A stretch of DNA of 64,000 bases from NCBI GenBank assembly GCA_904066235.2, contig CAJFCV020000004.1:10974001-11038000 (forward strand), written 5' to 3'. This DNA is from Bursaphelenchus xylophilus. Lineage: Eukaryota; Nematoda; Chromadorea; Rhabditida; Aphelenchoididae. The notes under the pieces are model-generated. The model had not been told where the DNA came from. It searched no databases and was given only the letters and a program-made list of their open reading frames with translations. Both the position numbers and the translations under genes were made by a program. Of this stretch, positions 1-10,500 are shown in pieces (positions within the stretch are counted from its first letter, which is position 1; every line of letters begins with the position of its first letter).

Positions 1-3000
1 GCCCAAAATGAGATTTTTGCCCCAGGCAAAATCAGTTTCTCATAAGCTTCTGGAAATCTTGTTGCTTGTTCCACGGCATTAATCAGCCTCTCCTCGGGCG
101 ATTGCGGTAGATTATTCAGCAGTTCGCTCAATTCTCTCGCATTCTTCCCGTATTTTTCCTCGTTGAGAACGGAATTCAGCGCTTTGACGATGATTTTGGA
201 AGTTAGTTTCAGCTTGTTCAAGTGCACTCCGTTTCCGATATGCTTTACAATGGCCGTGTTGTAGGTTTGATCGCCGAAAAGAGGCACGGAAATCAAGGGA
301 ACGCCGGCAAAGGCGGCTTCGTTCAAACTGTTCAGTCCGCAGTGGGTGATAAAGGCTTTGGTTTTTGGGTGTTCTGAAAAGAAGCAAGTACAGTGGGGGA
401 CCCGATCCAGTGGCAAAAAACGTACCATTTTGCATCGAGGAAGTGTCAAAAATGTGGCAAAATGCTTCCCTTTCCAAGTGAAAAAACTCCGGTTTTGAAA
501 AGCACGCCTTTCATGAGGGAAAGGGCGCCTTCAAAACCGAGTTTTTCACTTGGAGAGGGAGGTATTTTGCCACATTTTTTGATACTTCCTGGATGCGAAA
601 TGGTACGTTTTTTGCCACTGGATTAGGTCCTCGACTGTAGAAAGTTGGGCTGGAAAAAGTGGTCTAGAAATCTCGGCAGAAAAGAGTCAAGAAAATTTCC
701 GACGAAATTGAAAAACTTCAGTTTTAAACCTACTCAAGATTGACACTTGATCCACCCACTGAAGTGTGTGAACATTGCCAATGCTACTTTCGTTCAACTT
801 GTCGTTGAATTTCCAGATAAATTGATAATCCGGAAATTGAGAAAACGCCTCAGCGAATGCTGTTCGGACGTTTTGTGGGAGTTTTTTGTTATCAGCCAAG
901 GATCCGAACGAAAAAAAGACAACGCCTTTTTTAGCGGAGGAATAGATTTGATGAATCTCCTGAAATACTTTTAACACAGTGATTTTTTAATATCTGGAGG
1001 TTGGAAAAAGTACATGGTACAATGACGGACATGATCCAGCGGTAAAAACCCTACCATTTTGCGTCCGGGAAGTATCAAAAAATGTGGCAAAATACCTCCG
1101 TTTCCAAATAAAAAACTCTGTTTTTAATTGCGCGGCTTCCCCTCACAAAAGACGCCCTTTAAACCGGAGTTTTTTCATCTGGACACTTGAAGAGGGGGGA
1201 TTTTGCCACATTTTTTGATACTTCCCGGATGCAAAATGGTACCTTTTTTGCCACTGGATCAGGTCCGCCACTGGACAAGGTGGGCCAGCCGAAGTGTAAG
1301 GTGTTTTTGTTGAATGTCTCGGCGAGTCAATCTGTTCCGTACGAAAACAGAAATGTTCTTCATCAACGCCAAAATGTGAATGCAAAGTTTCAAATTTCTA
1401 CGACAAAAAAGGCCTCATTTGGCGTAGAAGTTTGAAATTTTGCATTGGCATTTTCGCCTTGATAAAGAATATTCCTGTTTTTGTACGGAATAGATTGATT
1501 CGTCGAGAGATTCAACATGGACTCCTTACACATTCGGCTGTCTGACTCTGTAGAATTGAAACTTTTACTGTTACTTACCTCACTCAACGCTTTCGCTTTG
1601 GTAATACCAACACCTCCAACGAAAAGTTGTTTCAAACTGATTGGTCTAGGCAAGTCGACAAATTCATTGGTATTTTGAATGTAAAACGCCGCGTTTTTGG
1701 TGAATTCTGCGGGATGTGGGAGCTGGAGATTCGTTAATTCGTAGACTTCGGGATTTGCAAACCATTTGGACATTTTTACGGTCGAGTCGTAATATTCTCG
1801 CCAATTTTGGATCCGTTCCAAAAGCGTCATATACACTCCGTTGGGAGGGGCGCGGTTTAGGACTGAAAGGATTTTTTGAGAAAATTCAAGCGTAAAAGTG
1901 CAAAAAATGGTTTCTCTGATTTCGGTTCGAGAAATAGAAGAAACGTACAGTGGCGGACCTGCCCCAATGGTAAAAAACGTACCATTTTGCGTCCGGGAAG
2001 TATCAAAAATTGTAGCGAAATACCCCCCCTTTCCAAGTAAAAAACTCTGTTTTGAAGGGCGCCCTTCAAAACCCAGTTTTTCAGTTGGAAAGGGAGGCAT
2101 TTTCCTACATTTTTTGATACTTCCCGGATGCATAATGGTCCGTTCTTTGCCGCTGGATAGTTCCGTCACTGTAGCTTGCAGTCAAAATTTTGTTTGATGA
2201 AAAAAGTTGCGTCCCTAGGATTCAACACAAACTTTTCTCTAACATCCGTACCTGGCACAACATTCGGATTAAAAGGAATCCCCATTTCGATGGCTGAATG
2301 TTCCGGAATCGGCACTGGCGACATTAAAAACAATGGTTTGATGTTATAAATGTGTGTCATCGATTGGCCACAAACATCATGGCTCTCCGTGAAAATCCCG
2401 TCATATTTGATTTCTTCAGCGATTTTCTTGACTTGTTCGTTGTATAAAAGGTCTGAAATCAAACGTTTAGTTAGATAGAACATTTTTGTTATTGAATTTC
2501 GAAATCCTCACCTTTGCAGTAAATTTTCATGGCTTCGAAAATTGGTCGGACTTGATCATCTCCGAAGAGGGGTTCGTTATCGCTGAAGACGTCGTTGAAA
2601 AGCTTCAGTTTGGATGCTGTTTCTGTCATGAGGTCAATGCTGTCCGCGGTAATGACGGTCACATTTCGCAAAGGCCCAGGATTAAACTTCGTATAGTTGT
2701 TGGTTCTGAAGAGAATGAAGTTCTGAAAAATCCGGGCTATTTTTGCTGTTACAGAAAAATGGGCTGAGTTACAGTGGCGGAAATGATCCAGTGGCAAAAA
2801 ACGTACCATTTTGCATCCGCGAAGTATCAAAAAATGTGGTAAAATGCCTCACTCTCCAAGTGAAGAAACTCTCATTTCAAAAGCGCGCCTTTTGTCAAGC
2901 AGAAGGCGCGCCCTTCAAAACGGAGTTTTTTGTTGGAGAGGGAGGCATTTTGCTTCATTTTTTTACTTCTTGGATGCAAAATGGTACGTTTTTTGCCACT

Positions 3001-3270
3001 GGATCGAGTCCATCGCTGTATAGAAGACAGTCCCATTAAGCCTTTTTAGTCTCTGGAAAATTTGCCTTCACAGAGTTGTAGCCATGCTATTGAACATGGG
3101 TCACGTTTCTTCCCACTTACAACATGATGTCCTCGGTCCTGCAGCACTTCCGCGATTTTGGCATTAAAAACGGTGTGAGAGTAGACGAAATTTGTCGAGA
3201 TCACCAAATAATTATACGCGCTAATTTGTGACCATAGCAAGGTCAGTAAGAGAAAACTAGCGGAAAACAT
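1..3270 (-). CDS. UDP-glycosyltransferase, upstream paralogue (UGT1), 3' end outside window
   Basis: Transfers a sugar from a UDP-sugar to small lipophilic acceptors in the ER lumen (family knowledge). Exons on the minus strand: 3270-3121, 2722-2512, 2452-2252, 1862-1579, 959-734, 373-1 (continues past the edge); all phases join. The start ATG at 3270 opens a hydrophobic signal peptide (residues 1-18) followed by SHTVFNAKIAEVLQDRGHHV, the acceptor-side helix typical of UGTs. Exon 5 holds the FSFGS strand and exon 6 the C-terminal UDP-sugar signature (HPKTKAFITHCG, then NEAAFAGVP and PLFGDQ). The usual THGG is THCG here, as in the paralogue at 7593-12864. About 481 residues are present; the membrane anchor and cytosolic tail are missing only because the window ends. 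Four of the five introns each hold one TA-flanked foldback element. Exact substrate unknown. Confidence 0.9.
391..637. mobile_element. Foldback MITE, family B copy 1 (UGT1 intron 5)
   Basis: A near-palindrome of about 247 bp that starts CAGTGG/CAGTGGGGGACC and ends with the complement ...CACTG, with TA directly on both sides, as in Tc1/mariner-type target duplications. The arms share GGCAAAAAACGTACCATTTT and AAGTATCAAAAATGTGGCAA with their complements. It codes for nothing and lies wholly inside an intron. Other copies start near 1020, 1948, 2772, 16609, 18269, 43332, 50461 and 51789. Confidence 0.85.
1020..1272. mobile_element. Foldback MITE, family B copy 2 (UGT1 intron 4)
   Basis: Same arms as the copy at 391 but with a weaker left tip (CAATGACGGACATG). 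It lies directly beside a second, unrelated foldback at 1308-1517. Confidence 0.8.
1308..1517. repeat. Foldback repeat, arms about 95 bp
   Basis: The left arm TGTTGAATGTCTCGGCGA... is the imperfect complement of the right arm ending ...TCGAGAGATTCAACA. The centre at about 1408-1425 holds a short loop. No target duplication is clear. It lies in UGT1 intron 4. Confidence 0.75.
1948..2171. mobile_element. Foldback MITE, family B copy 3 (UGT1 intron 3)
   Basis: Starts CAGTGGCGGACCTG and ends CGTCACTG, with TA on both sides. About 224 bp long, with a shorter loop than the copy at 391. Confidence 0.85.
2772..3018. mobile_element. Foldback MITE, family B copy 4 (UGT1 intron 1)
   Basis: Starts CAGTGGCGGAAATGATCC and ends ATCGCTG, with TA on both sides. 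The central loop carries an extra purine-rich GCGCGCC tract. Confidence 0.85.
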
Positions 3271-3640
3271 GATCGAACGAATGACAAATTGTCCGCCTTT
3301 ACCGTATTTAAACTGACAAACAAGACTTAGTTTGTGACTCTTTTTGTGTTTTAGAACTCGGAACCCTAATGATGTTTGGTGGGGAGACAGAAAGGGCAGA
3401 CAAAAGATGGTTAAAGTACCAGTGTAAGAGTAGTTTGAGTTTATGGTAATGGAACGAGCGGCTGAAGGGATGAGAAATTTGTTAACCCACCGTATTGATT
3501 GTGACTTTGTTCCAGTGGCGTCTGCAGGCGTAAACTACAGTTTATTGTGCAGTGCGGCAAATTGTCTCAAAGTTGGGAGTAACAAAAAAGTCGACCTATT
3601 CAGGAGTGAAGAGGTCTTACAAAATTTTGTTTAATTGGAT

Positions 3641-3904
3641 AAAAAGGTGGTCACAGAAGTTCTCGACTTTTATTTTTGCTGTTGAGTCGAATTTCGGTGC
3701 AAAAATGGGTTAACATTGATTTTGAAAAATCAGTGGACACTTTAATTTTCGTCCTGCAGCGATTTCCCAAAATCTGCACTGGTTGTTTCCAAATTTCCGA
3801 ACTTTTTTGGCACTGATTTTGCAAAATCGATGTCAACCCATTCTTGCACTGAAATTCGACGCAACAGAAAAAAATAAAAGTCGAGAAATTCGGCGACCAC
3901 TTTT
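3641..3904. repeat. Foldback repeat upstream of UGT1
   Basis: The arms AAGGTGGTCACAGAAGTTCTCGAC... and ...GTCGAGAAATTCGGCGACCACTTTT are complements over about 95 bp each, with a loop near 3740-3800. It sits in the 1.36-kb gap between the UGT1 start (3270) and the element at 4630. I see nothing recognisable in the rest of that gap. Confidence 0.75.
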
Positions 3905-4629
3905 ATATGAACGATTCAGATAGCGGCTAGATAACCTTCATCGTCATATTTTGGCTCTTGCAACAAATTCCACGAAAAACTTGGCTTCGTTTTTATCTAG
4001 TGGGCACTCATCATTTCACATTCAATTTTTGCTTAAGATGACAATTAATCATGGAAAGACCGAGCTGCAGCTTTGAGAATACGAGTTTTGGCTTGTCTTG
4101 AACTCTTTTATAACTTTCTAGAGTCAGGCGTAGGCCCCCTCTATGTTGATCCTCATATCGCAATCCAAATCCGAGTCGACAGGGCCGGATACCGAGCAAA
4201 TCAATCCCTTGAACGGCTCAAAAATAGTGACAAAATGGCAGTTCCTTTGTTTGAAATTTTGAAAAACCATGTTGGTTAATCGATATGAACACAAAACTGA
4301 AATGAATAGGACAGAAAAACACGGAGATTTTAGTAGTACAAAAATCTTTTATCCTGACCTAAACATTTTCCGTCAGGACCCATGGGAAAACAAGCATTTT
4401 TTTTGGGACGTACCAGTGGAGTGATCGGGCTCGTTGCCCCCATTGTGGTAAAGCTGATTGGCTATGATTTCCTTGCGAAGTATTCTCGAAATTTTCTCAA
4501 AGAAAATCGATGTCTGGTCGAGCATTATTCGACTTGCTTTTTTAATCCCAAATTTACAAACAAGGTTCGAATTTTGGCAAGTTTTGACCTAAACATACAT
4601 GTAGGGGACAAGTCATAAATTACAAGTTA

Positions 4630-6140
4630 TACTCCCCGCCAAAAGTTTTGACCCCCCTTCTAACTCGGTCCAAAGTGTACCAATTTGGACCAAATTTGGT
4701 ACGTAGTCTACTGACAGCCTAGTAATAAAAAATATCATAGTAGGAGAAACCATATAGCTGTATTTCAAAATCCAGGGACAATTTTCAAAAATCACCTCAA
4801 AAAAACGGGACAAAAGTTTTGACCCCCCCTGCAAAAAAATTAAATATCGCCACCGGATGTAGCCCGAACCTTTTACAATCGATGCCCCATACCTGAATAC
4901 AGATTGATAAATGCTTTTTCGTTGAATGCTTCGTTGCATTTGAGGATGCAACGTGTTAAACTGATTTTGATGTAGAGCTGCCCAAAACGGTAAAAATCTT
5001 GTACTGGCGCTTTCTAAAAGTTCTAAATTATGTTCACATCATGTGATCTTGACGTGTTATAACCTGCATTAACCTTTTCCTTTCGAAAAAAGTCCATGAT
5101 GGCCAAGCGGTATCGATTCGGCCGATATCCAGTTGTCATGGTCAGCCTTGGTGAGCCATTTGCTCTTTCACTAAAGGTCTAGATGTGGTCGGTAGTTCCT
5201 CAATCTAATCCTGAGACTCCTATTTACTCTCAGCGGGGTAAAAAGTTACGATTTGACGCGTTTTGGAATGGGTTTCATTCACCTTAATCTTAAGTTTGCC
5301 GTTACTGTAGATGCCCCCGAGTACGATGCCATCCCCACCGCCCATTTGGCGTTCCGTACGTCTCAAATGAGTATGGCGGGTGCTGTAGCGTCCTAAATTA
5401 CCTGGCCCATCAAATGAAAGCCATTTTTGGTCGCAAAAAATCCATTTGAAAAACGCGGCTTTTTCTTTAAGGTGCAGATCGGTAAAGTTGCATCCACAAA
5501 CCATTTGGGATCGTGTCAGCGGGGGTTTATTCTTGTTTTGAGAGTAGACACAAGTCTCAGGATTAGATTGAGGACCTAGCGGCAACATCTAGACCTTTAG
5601 TCAAAGAGCAAATGGCTCACCAAGGCTGACCATGACAACTGGATATCGGCCGAATCGATACTGCTAGGCCATCATGGACTTTTTTCGAAAGGAAAAGGTT
5701 AATGCAGGTTATAACACGTCAAGATCACATGATGTGAACATAATTTAGAACTTTTAGAAAGCGCCAGTACAAGATTTTTACCGTTTTGGGCAGCTCTACA
5801 TCAAAATCAGTTTAACGCGTTGCATCCTCAAATGCAACGAAGCATTCAACGAAAAAGCATTTATCAATCTGTATTCAGGTATGGGGCATCGATTGTAAAA
5901 GGTTCGGGCTACATCCGGTGGCGATATTTAATTTTTTTGCAGGGGGGTCAAAACTTTTGTCCCGTTTTTTTGAGGTGATTTTTGAAAATTGTCCCTGGAT
6001 TTTGAAATACAGCTATATGGTTTCTCCTACTATGATATTTTTTATTACTAGGCTGTCAGTAGACTACGTACCAAATTTGGTCCAAATTGGTACACTCTGG
6101 ACCAAATTAGAAGGGGGGTCAAAACTTTTGGCGGGGAGTA
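4630..6140. mobile_element. Tc1-like element with about 580-bp TIRs, copy 1
   Basis: TA target duplication at 4628-4629 and 6141-6142. The tips are TACTCCCCGCCAAAAG and its complement. The left arm (4630-about 5220) is an almost perfect complement of the right arm (about 5580-6140), so nearly 80% of the element is terminal inverted repeat. Between the arms lies an open 122-codon frame described separately. A second copy lies at 56179-57668. The TA duplication and the transposase fragment place it in the Tc1/mariner superfamily. Arms this long are unusual for the superfamily, so it may be a foldback derivative. Confidence 0.85.
5220..5588 (-). CDS. Tc1-type transposase fragment in long-TIR element
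   Basis: The 122-codon open frame fills the loop between the two arms. It contains DQKWLSFDGPGNLGRY followed by QMGGGDGIVLGGIY, the layout seen around the first catalytic Asp of Tc1-type DDE domains (DEKxFxLDGPD...GGGSxMVWGxI). Only this first third of the catalytic domain is present; the second Asp and the last acidic residue are absent, so it cannot be a complete transposase. The copy at 56721-57089 is about 72% identical by eye and also has no stop codon. No promoter is evident. It may be only a remnant kept open by chance or a recent common origin. Confidence 0.6.
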   Translation of the reverse strand: MLPLGPQSNPETCVYSQNKNKPPLTRSQMVCGCNFTDLHLKEKAAFFKWIFCDQKWLSFDGPGNLGRYSTRHTHLRRTERQMGGGDGIVLGGIYSNGKLKIKVNETHSKTRQIVTFYPAESK

Positions 6141-6510
6141 TACTTTTCAAAAAGTTAATCCAATGTCTCGCCGCAAAATCAATTAGCTCGCTAAGTTTTA
6201 CATGCATTTCACATGCTTTAATGTTTGGACGGTGTCTACTCCTTTAACCAACTTTTTTCAACTCTGCGCGTAAGACCGTTGACGATCGGTTTCAACTCGG
6301 CTCGAAATAGCGGCTCTGCTTTTGTGACATATGGTTTGTGTTAAGGACTAGGGAATTTGCTGTTTACGTGAGAAGCAGACGAGCTTGGTCCGTAGATATA
6401 ATTCACGTGAAAAGGAGATGTGAATCGAAGATTTTCGGAGGGAAATGCTCAGATGATATGCATAAACATTGACCCTTCTTTTGCGGCTTTTGGTAGAAAA
6501 ATTTTTCTCA

Positions 6511-6955
6511 CAGGGGAAGTACTCCAAGTGCCACGCTCAGATTTTGATGAGACTTGGCACAAATTTAGAAAAATGTTTTATAAGATATATGCGAGAATCC
6601 AAGCTCGCGCTTTGCAGAAACAACCGAGATTTTTAGATCGAAAGTCGGCGAAAATTTAGTTTTTGCCGAATTTCGGCACGAAAAGTTTCATGCCTATTTC
6701 AACCGTAAAGGATAATGTTTGTACAAAAAATCATGTTTTTCGCACGAAACTGCCAAGGTTATGGCCAAAAAGCGCTTTTCTTTTTGACCGCTCTCCACGT
6801 TTAGCGTGCTCTCTCGGCGGCATAAATCGTTCGATATCTCGGCAGCGCCGGCAAAGCGCCAGCTAAAACTTTCAGAAATTGATATTTAGTCCATACCCGA
6901 CGTGTGTGCAAAATTTAAAGAAAATCTGAGCGTCGCACTTGGAGTACTTCCCCTG
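6511..6955. mobile_element. Non-autonomous element, family C copy 1
   Basis: Tips CAGGGGAAGTACTCCAAGTG and its complement CACTTGGAGTACTTCCCCTG are near-perfect for about 35 bp and contain the motif GCGACGCTCAGATTTT. The interior of about 375 bp is AT-rich and non-coding and recurs at 19037-19445 and 55462-55900. The flanking bases do not show a clear TA duplication. Confidence 0.75.
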
Positions 6956-7186
6956 TAAGTTTGTAGCGCATTACTGTCGCTGCATAGCTAAGATTTTTGG
7001 TAGTTTAATCCTTGCTTATTTAGAGCATAGGCATGCGAAATTTAAAAATGAATTCCCATCCGGAAGATGTTCCAGATAGGCTGTCGGAGAACTTTTGTGC
7101 TCGATGTCAAAGCAATCTTAGGGTCGCCATAGGGCGAGTTCTTTGCCGTGGCGAAACGATCAATTGTGCCGCTGCGACATCACACT

Positions 7187-7500
7187 TATTTATCACTCTG
7201 TCGGGAAAATAATGAGCACTCTGTCGCATCGAAAATCGCATCGCCGAAAATATTGCGTCGTCCAGAATGTTCGTTCGTTTTTTCTTTGCTTTGTTTTACA
7301 TGGATTGTTTGTTCCTTTGCAAATGGAATATATTTCTTTGATGCAGCTTTTTCTCCTCTACAAAACCGGCTGTATCAAATAAATATGTACCCTTTGTCAA
7401 ACAACGAACAATCCTCGTAAAACAAAGCAATGAAAAAAACGAACGAACTTTCTGGGCGGCCTAATAAATTGTGTCGCGGCAAGGCGTGAGCGGCTGGCAA
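7187..7500. repeat. Degenerate SQ-family MITE split by another MITE (7268-7461)
   Basis: TCTGTCGGGAAAATAATGAG at 7196 is a family SQ left arm, and TGTCGCGGCAAG near 7475 looks like its interior. In between, AGAATGTTCGTTCGTTTTTT at 7268 is the complement of AAAAAACGAACGAACTTTCT near 7442, with about 48-bp arms, so a separate small inverted-repeat element was inserted. The right SQ tip is lost. From 6956 to 7592 nothing else is recognised. Confidence 0.55.
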
Positions 7501-7591
7501 CAAATCATTTTTCAATTTTTTTACTATGGCCCGTAATCGGCGAACAAGGAGAATGGCAGAATTTCTATTATATTTTTTGAGAAATTCACGA

Positions 7592-7597
7592 TTTATT
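7592..7597 (-). promoter_or_regulatory. AATAAA polyadenylation hexamer overlapping UGT2 stop codon
   Basis: Reading the minus strand, the last codons are TGT GAA TAA A, so the stop codon TAA lies inside a canonical AATAAA. If used, the 3' UTR would be only a few tens of bases. Confidence 0.5.
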
Positions 7598-10500
7598 CAC
7601 ACTTGTTTTTCTCATTCCGCACAACTTTTTTTAAGCGTCTACACAATTTTCTTATCACAATAATTCCTACAAGAATAATGACGGCGAAAATTGATGAAAG
7701 ACCAAACAATAAATCCAACCCGAAATACGTTATCACAGACATCCCGGCCATGGGCAAGGTTAATTTCTCGTAGACTTCCGGGAACTCGGTCGCCCTCTCG
7801 ACCGCATTTATCAACCGAATTTTCGGGGATTCGGGGAGATTTTGCAATAATTTCGCTAAATTGTCCGAATTTCGTTGAATTGTCTCGCTATGAAGCACTG
7901 TGATCAGGGCGTTGTAGACTGTTTCCTCTGTGATTTTCAACTTGTCCAAGTTGACTCCAATGCCGGCGTGTTTGATGACGGCGGTGTTGTAGGTTTGATC
8001 GCCAAACAAAGGGACGGCGACCATCGGAACTCCGGCGAAGGCGGCTTCATTCACGCCGTTAAGCCCGCAATGCGTGATGAAGGCTTTCATTTTGGGGTGG
8101 TCTGAAAAGGAAAGTAATTATTGGATTATAGGTCTGTCGGGAAAATAATGAGCACAATGTCGCTGCGCCAGTCGTGTCGCTGAAGCAAAGAGCAATTTGG
8201 TTTTGTCGCGACACATTTCATTTTTCAACGGCGATATGATTTTCGATGTGTAATAATGCTCATTATATTAGGTTGTCCCATAAATAGTGTCCCTCTTCCA
8301 AATATTTCCTTAAACAATAAAATTTACCGCAGTAACTGCGATCTATTTAATCAAAATAATTATCATCCGTTTGAGCACGCTTAGTAGAATGTACCAAGAG
8401 TTTTTTTAAGCCGGTGGCTTCAAAACTCCGGCTCCTGAAGCCGATGAAACTTTCAAAGGCCTTTTGAAGGGCGTCTTAATTGATGATTTCCCTACCACGG
8501 ATGAAACGTGGTAGATCCTTGAACAGGTGGTAATCTGTATAGGCTACGTTTGACGAATACGCCTAATAGGGGAGAGTCTCGTATCTTTGTTAATTTGGAT
8601 TCCGGAGGGTCATTTTTGCAAGGTGAGTTTCGGCGTTCCTGCCAAGAACTTTCGGACTTCTGCAGTGTATTTCTGAAGGCAGATTGTGCCACAAATTGTC
8701 TATGTAGGTACAGTAGAGGATGCTGTTTACTGTTTGCGCAGGTTCTAAGAATTTCTAGTGTGCGAAGCTAACGTTACGCCATCAAAAAAGTGGTCATGAC
8801 CGTCTTCTAGTGGGACTCAGAATTTGGGAGGTGCTGTGGTAGTACTCCGGGGTGCTTCATTGACCAAATCTTGTCTAGGTGTCGTTGTTAATCCACTTTT
8901 CATTATAAGCCATGGTACGATCCAGGAAATCTGGATGTTCGGCTCGGAAAGCAAAAACCGCGGTACCTTCATTCGGGGTTTTGGTCCACTTATATGGGAA
9001 GAATTTGTCGAGCTTTTTCTTGAAACTATCGGCATCGAACCATTAACCGCTGATAATTATGACACCACCACAGTCCCAGAAAGGCGTCGGACGTTGATTT
9101 CATGATTTTTGTCTACCAATGACCTCAGGGTAAATTCGCAAAGCTGAGAGGACGCACTGTGTCTTAGGGGTCCCCGCGGCCAGGTCGAATTTTTTGAGAC
9201 CATCGTTTCACCGTCACCGAACTCACAGCACACTGGCTGAACATAGTGTTGATATTTCGTGTAGGTTCTGAAACCTTAGCACCCTGTTTTTCCTCCTACA
9301 AGTTGATGGCATGAATCTACATTTTTTCCACAATTTTGAATTAGCGCTAAATTACTGTAATTTCATCCAAATATGGCATGCGATACATTAAACGAAAGCC
9401 TGAGATCACAGCTACAAAACGGTAGTAACATTGTGAAATTTGGCTGGTGCTTCCGTTTTTTATAGACTTTTGATTTTGCCCCTCTCGAAGAGGGACATTA
9501 TTTATGGGACAACCTAATATATATTCCCGACAGACTGTTATGTAACTAACAAATTTTTTGGGACCTCCGAGACTAAAAGTCCTGATATTCCCAAAGCCTT
9601 AAAAAATGCCCATGTGCTTTATGAAAATGCTACTATACTATCAGTCTGTCCGGAAGATAATGTGGATATGTCGCTGCGCCGACCGCGTCGCTGAAATGAA
9701 ACTCAGTTTGATCTTGCCGCGACACAATTCATTTTTTTTTCATTTTTTTAGCGATGCGATTTTCGATGCGACAGTGTGCTCATTATTTTCCCGACAAACT
9801 GATATGTATGCACCAGTTTTACTGGAGTCGAATCGATGAAAAAATAAATGACATGATGATTTTAGAACACCAAAACCAACTTTTTTCCTGAGCCTCTCAC
9901 TTGGGACACTTTCCTTGTAAGGGTTACAGCTCGTGAATCCCTCTGAATATGGTGAAAATTCCACTTACTCAATAAAGAAACTTGGTCAACCCAGTCAACG
10001 GTGTGAACATTTCGCCCAGCCTCCTTCAATTTCTCGTTAAACTTCCAAATGAACTGATAATCTGGCAGTCTGTGGAAGGCTCCCAAGAAAGCCTGTCGAA
10101 CACGCTCCGGCATCATACTGCTGTCCGCCAACGAGCCGAATGAAAAGTAGACAACTCCTTTGCCGGCGCCATCGACTATTTGTTGAATGTCCTAGAATAC
10201 AGGTCAAAATATTGTGATAAATCGAGTCCCGACTTTTCGGGTCGGCGACAGTTCGGGTCAACATATGTATACAAAATCGATTGATAACGGGGGTAGGGCA
10301 GGTGGATACCCCAAAAAAAAGTTGTAGGAAGTGCCTACGAGGCCTGACAAAGCCGTTGGATGGCCGGCTGAGCCTTGTTGAAGGCTCGACGGAGAACCTT
10401 CGCCAAAAGGCTTGAAATAGGTCCACTTTTTCTAATTCTAACAAAGCCAAGTTCCCAAAACGGCCTCCGATGGTAAACGAACCTCTGCCGAGCCTTCGCC

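Noticed and set aside
1857..2169. UGT1 exon extended through the repeat (259-codon frame)
   Set aside because: The frame crosses a family B element; the paralogue shows that the exon begins at 1862 after a TTTCAG acceptor.
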